This document shows, in pieces, positions 62,674 to 64,000 of a stretch of 64,000 nucleotides of DNA (positions are counted from its first letter, which is position 1; each line of letters begins with the position of its first letter). The DNA comes from an uncultured Prevotellaceae bacterium. GTDB lineage: Bacteria; Bacteroidota; Bacteroidia; Bacteroidales; Muribaculaceae. The stretch covers positions 1-64,000 of the forward strand of contig UQLZ01000006.1 in assembly GCA_900541935.1 (NCBI GenBank), written 5' to 3'. The notes below the pieces were generated by a model. It did no database searches. It saw only the letters and a program-made list of their open reading frames with translations, and was not told the origin of the DNA. Made by a program: the position numbers and the translations under genes.

Positions 62674-63666
62674 ATGCACAAAATCAACCTTTCCGTACTA
62701 GTTCCTGTTTACGGAGTTGAAAAATACATAGAACGGTTTGCAAGATCTCTCTTTAATCAGAGCATGACAAATAATGTTGAATTTGTCTTTATCGACGATT
62801 GCTCTGTCGATAACTCTATTCCAAATCTGGAAAAGGTCATAAATGAATACCCACAACTAAAACAGCAAATAAGAATAGAACGGTTACCTAAAAATATGGG
62901 GCTGCTCGGAGCAAGACTTGCCGGACTAAAAATGGCTAAGGGTGAATACATTATCTGTAACGACTCTGACGACTGGGTAGAGCCTACTATGCTGGAAGAC
63001 ATGTACAAAACAGCAAAAAGCGGTAATTTCGACATCGTTATTTCAGATTTCTTTTTCAACGTTGGGAACGACCAGAAAGTTTCCATACAGAACCCCGATA
63101 CTTCTGATGGAAAAATATGCATGTACAACACTCTTTTAGGCAAGGTTCACGGTTCATGGTGTAATAAACTTTTTAAAAGGGAACTAATTACAGACTCGAA
63201 TTTTATAGAGCCTGCACTTGGAATGAATATGATGGAGGACATTATGGTAACTGTCCAACTGATGTTTCATGCAAAAAAAATAGGTTATATAAATAAAGGA
63301 TATTACCACTACTGCCGAAACTCCTCTTCTGTATCAGAAGCCCTTTCTGAGAAAAGCCTCAAATCCATAATATACGCTTACAATCTTATAGAGAGATTCT
63401 ATAAGGAAAAAAATATAACAGAGGACAGAGCAATTGATGCCCTGCAAAAATATAGGATATCAACACTGTCGGAGATTGCTCTGAAAGGCAATAACTACAA
63501 ACTAATCAACTTCTCCGACTACAAGTATCTCAAACCGCACATATTGAAGCACCCTTATTTGGGGATAAGTTACAGATTAGCACTTTGGTTTAAAGTCAAT
63601 AAACTGAATTTTCTACTTGAAATGCTAATTTTTGCAAGAAAAACTTTACGAAAGAAAGGAGCATGA
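62674..63666 (+). CDS. Family 2 glycosyltransferase (GT-A), copy 1
   Basis: 330 residues. The GT2 core is LSVLVPVYGVEKYIERF, IDDCSVDNS and NDSDDWVEP (the DxD-like metal site). The second half is helical with an aromatic/basic C-terminus. Such enzymes add a sugar from a nucleotide donor in surface glycan synthesis. No membrane anchor is apparent. The first 87 residues are almost duplicated in the next gene. It may use the CMP-NulO or other donors, which the sequence does not show. Confidence 0.85.
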   Translation: MHKINLSVLVPVYGVEKYIERFARSLFNQSMTNNVEFVFIDDCSVDNSIPNLEKVINEYPQLKQQIRIERLPKNMGLLGARLAGLKMAKGEYIICNDSDDWVEPTMLEDMYKTAKSGNFDIVISDFFFNVGNDQKVSIQNPDTSDGKICMYNTLLGKVHGSWCNKLFKRELITDSNFIEPALGMNMMEDIMVTVQLMFHAKKIGYINKGYYHYCRNSSSVSEALSEKSLKSIIYAYNLIERFYKEKNITEDRAIDALQKYRISTLSEIALKGNNYKLINFSDYKYLKPHILKHPYLGISYRLALWFKVNKLNFLLEMLIFARKTLRKKGA

Positions 63667-63743
63667 GCCTAATGCATCTAATCTCCACAACAATCACTTT
63701 GTCAAAACAGATATTGCATCCTTTCTACATAAAATAATGATTT

Positions 63744-64000
63744 ATGATAAAAACTAATATATCGGTAGTTGTCCCCGTATATGGAGTGGAAAAATATATC
63801 GAACGCTTCGCAAGATCTCTCTTTAATCAGAGCATGACCAACAACGTAGAATTTATTTTCGTTGACGATTGCTCTGTCGATAACTCTATCCCTATCCTTA
63901 AAAAGGTCATTAACGAATACCCGCATATTAAAGAACAAATAAGAATTGAGCGCCTTCCTAAAAATATGGGACTGCTTGGAGCAAGGCTTGCCGGACTCAA
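63744..64000 (+). CDS. Family 2 glycosyltransferase, copy 2, cut by the window edge
   Basis: The first 85 codons of a second GT2 gene, open to the window end. Starts MIKTNISVVVPVYGVEKYIE and includes FVDDCSVDNSIP. Over the aligned 82 residues it matches copy 1 at 73 positions (about 89%). It begins 77 nt after the copy 1 stop, in the same orientation, a recent tandem duplication or gene conversion. The acceptor-binding half is outside the window, so specificity cannot be judged. Confidence 0.85.
   Translation, partial: MIKTNISVVVPVYGVEKYIERFARSLFNQSMTNNVEFIFVDDCSVDNSIPILKKVINEYPHIKEQIRIERLPKNMGLLGARLAGL

Noticed and set aside
1..64000. CRISPR arrays, prophage or insertion sequences
   Set aside because: No regularly spaced repeat arrays, no transposase, integrase or phage structural genes seen.

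Overview
The window looks like a chromosomal stretch of a Bacteroidales bacterium. Pointers are promoters of the Bacteroidetes type (-7 box TAnnTTTG, often with TTG/TTTG 19-21 nt upstream), no obvious Shine-Dalgarno sequences, a TonB-dependent receptor with a carboxypeptidase-like N-terminal domain, a FimA/Mfa-type lipoprotein fimbria operon, T9SS-type C-terminal sorting domains on an alpha-amylase and on a leucine-rich-repeat protein, and an LptD-like LPS assembly protein. The T9SS-type tails argue for a lineage that has a type IX secretion system; I cannot name a genus. DNA is moderately A+T rich throughout.

Layout. 1-3.1 kb: an intergenic repeat, a decayed ORF, lpxB (broken by one missing base), asd and tRNA-Asp. 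3.4-9.4 kb: a three-gene surface operon (secreted endonuclease/phosphatase-family protein, TonB-dependent receptor, DUF5689-like lipoprotein). 9.6-18.2 kb: a PCMD-like secreted protein, a second copy of the intergenic repeat, copper ATPase copA behind an S41 protease, a T9SS-sorted alpha-amylase, and a membrane-anchored LuxR-type regulator whose promoter is framed by three copies of one box. 18.5-29.6 kb: mostly housekeeping (ruvC, a DUF4286-like gene, PAP2, dgkA; tRNA-Pro; mannose-1-phosphate guanylyltransferase; RNase H; SlyD; a transporter operon; lptD). 29.8-32.5 kb: a complete DpnII/MboI-like GATC restriction-modification cassette, divergent from a MATE exporter. 34.1-37.8 kb: HD hydrolase, ilvE, a Nif3-like protein and a zinc-ribbon coiled-coil protein.

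37.9-46.6 kb is a six-gene Mfa-type fimbria operon: DUF3575-like outer-membrane protein, DUF3868/OmpA/TPR-like protein, major fimbrillin, Mfa2-like anchor, minor subunit and a very large tip-like lipoprotein. 47.0-54.2 kb: ligA, a CPBP protease, a BspA-like LRR surface protein, rplU-rpmA and a DMT exporter. 54.2-61.0 kb: obgE-pgeF with their own promoter, then a tightly overlapping operon legB - ATP-grasp - neuB - neuC - neuA for a nonulosonic (sialic/legionaminic-like) acid. It lacks the expected aminotransferase and acetyltransferase but carries an ATP-grasp enzyme. 61.0-64.0 kb: an unrecognised 489-residue protein and two tandem near-duplicate GT2 glycosyltransferases, the second cut by the window edge. 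The NulO operon, the glycosyltransferases, lptD, lpxB and manC all bear on the cell surface, so much of the window serves envelope and surface glycan construction.
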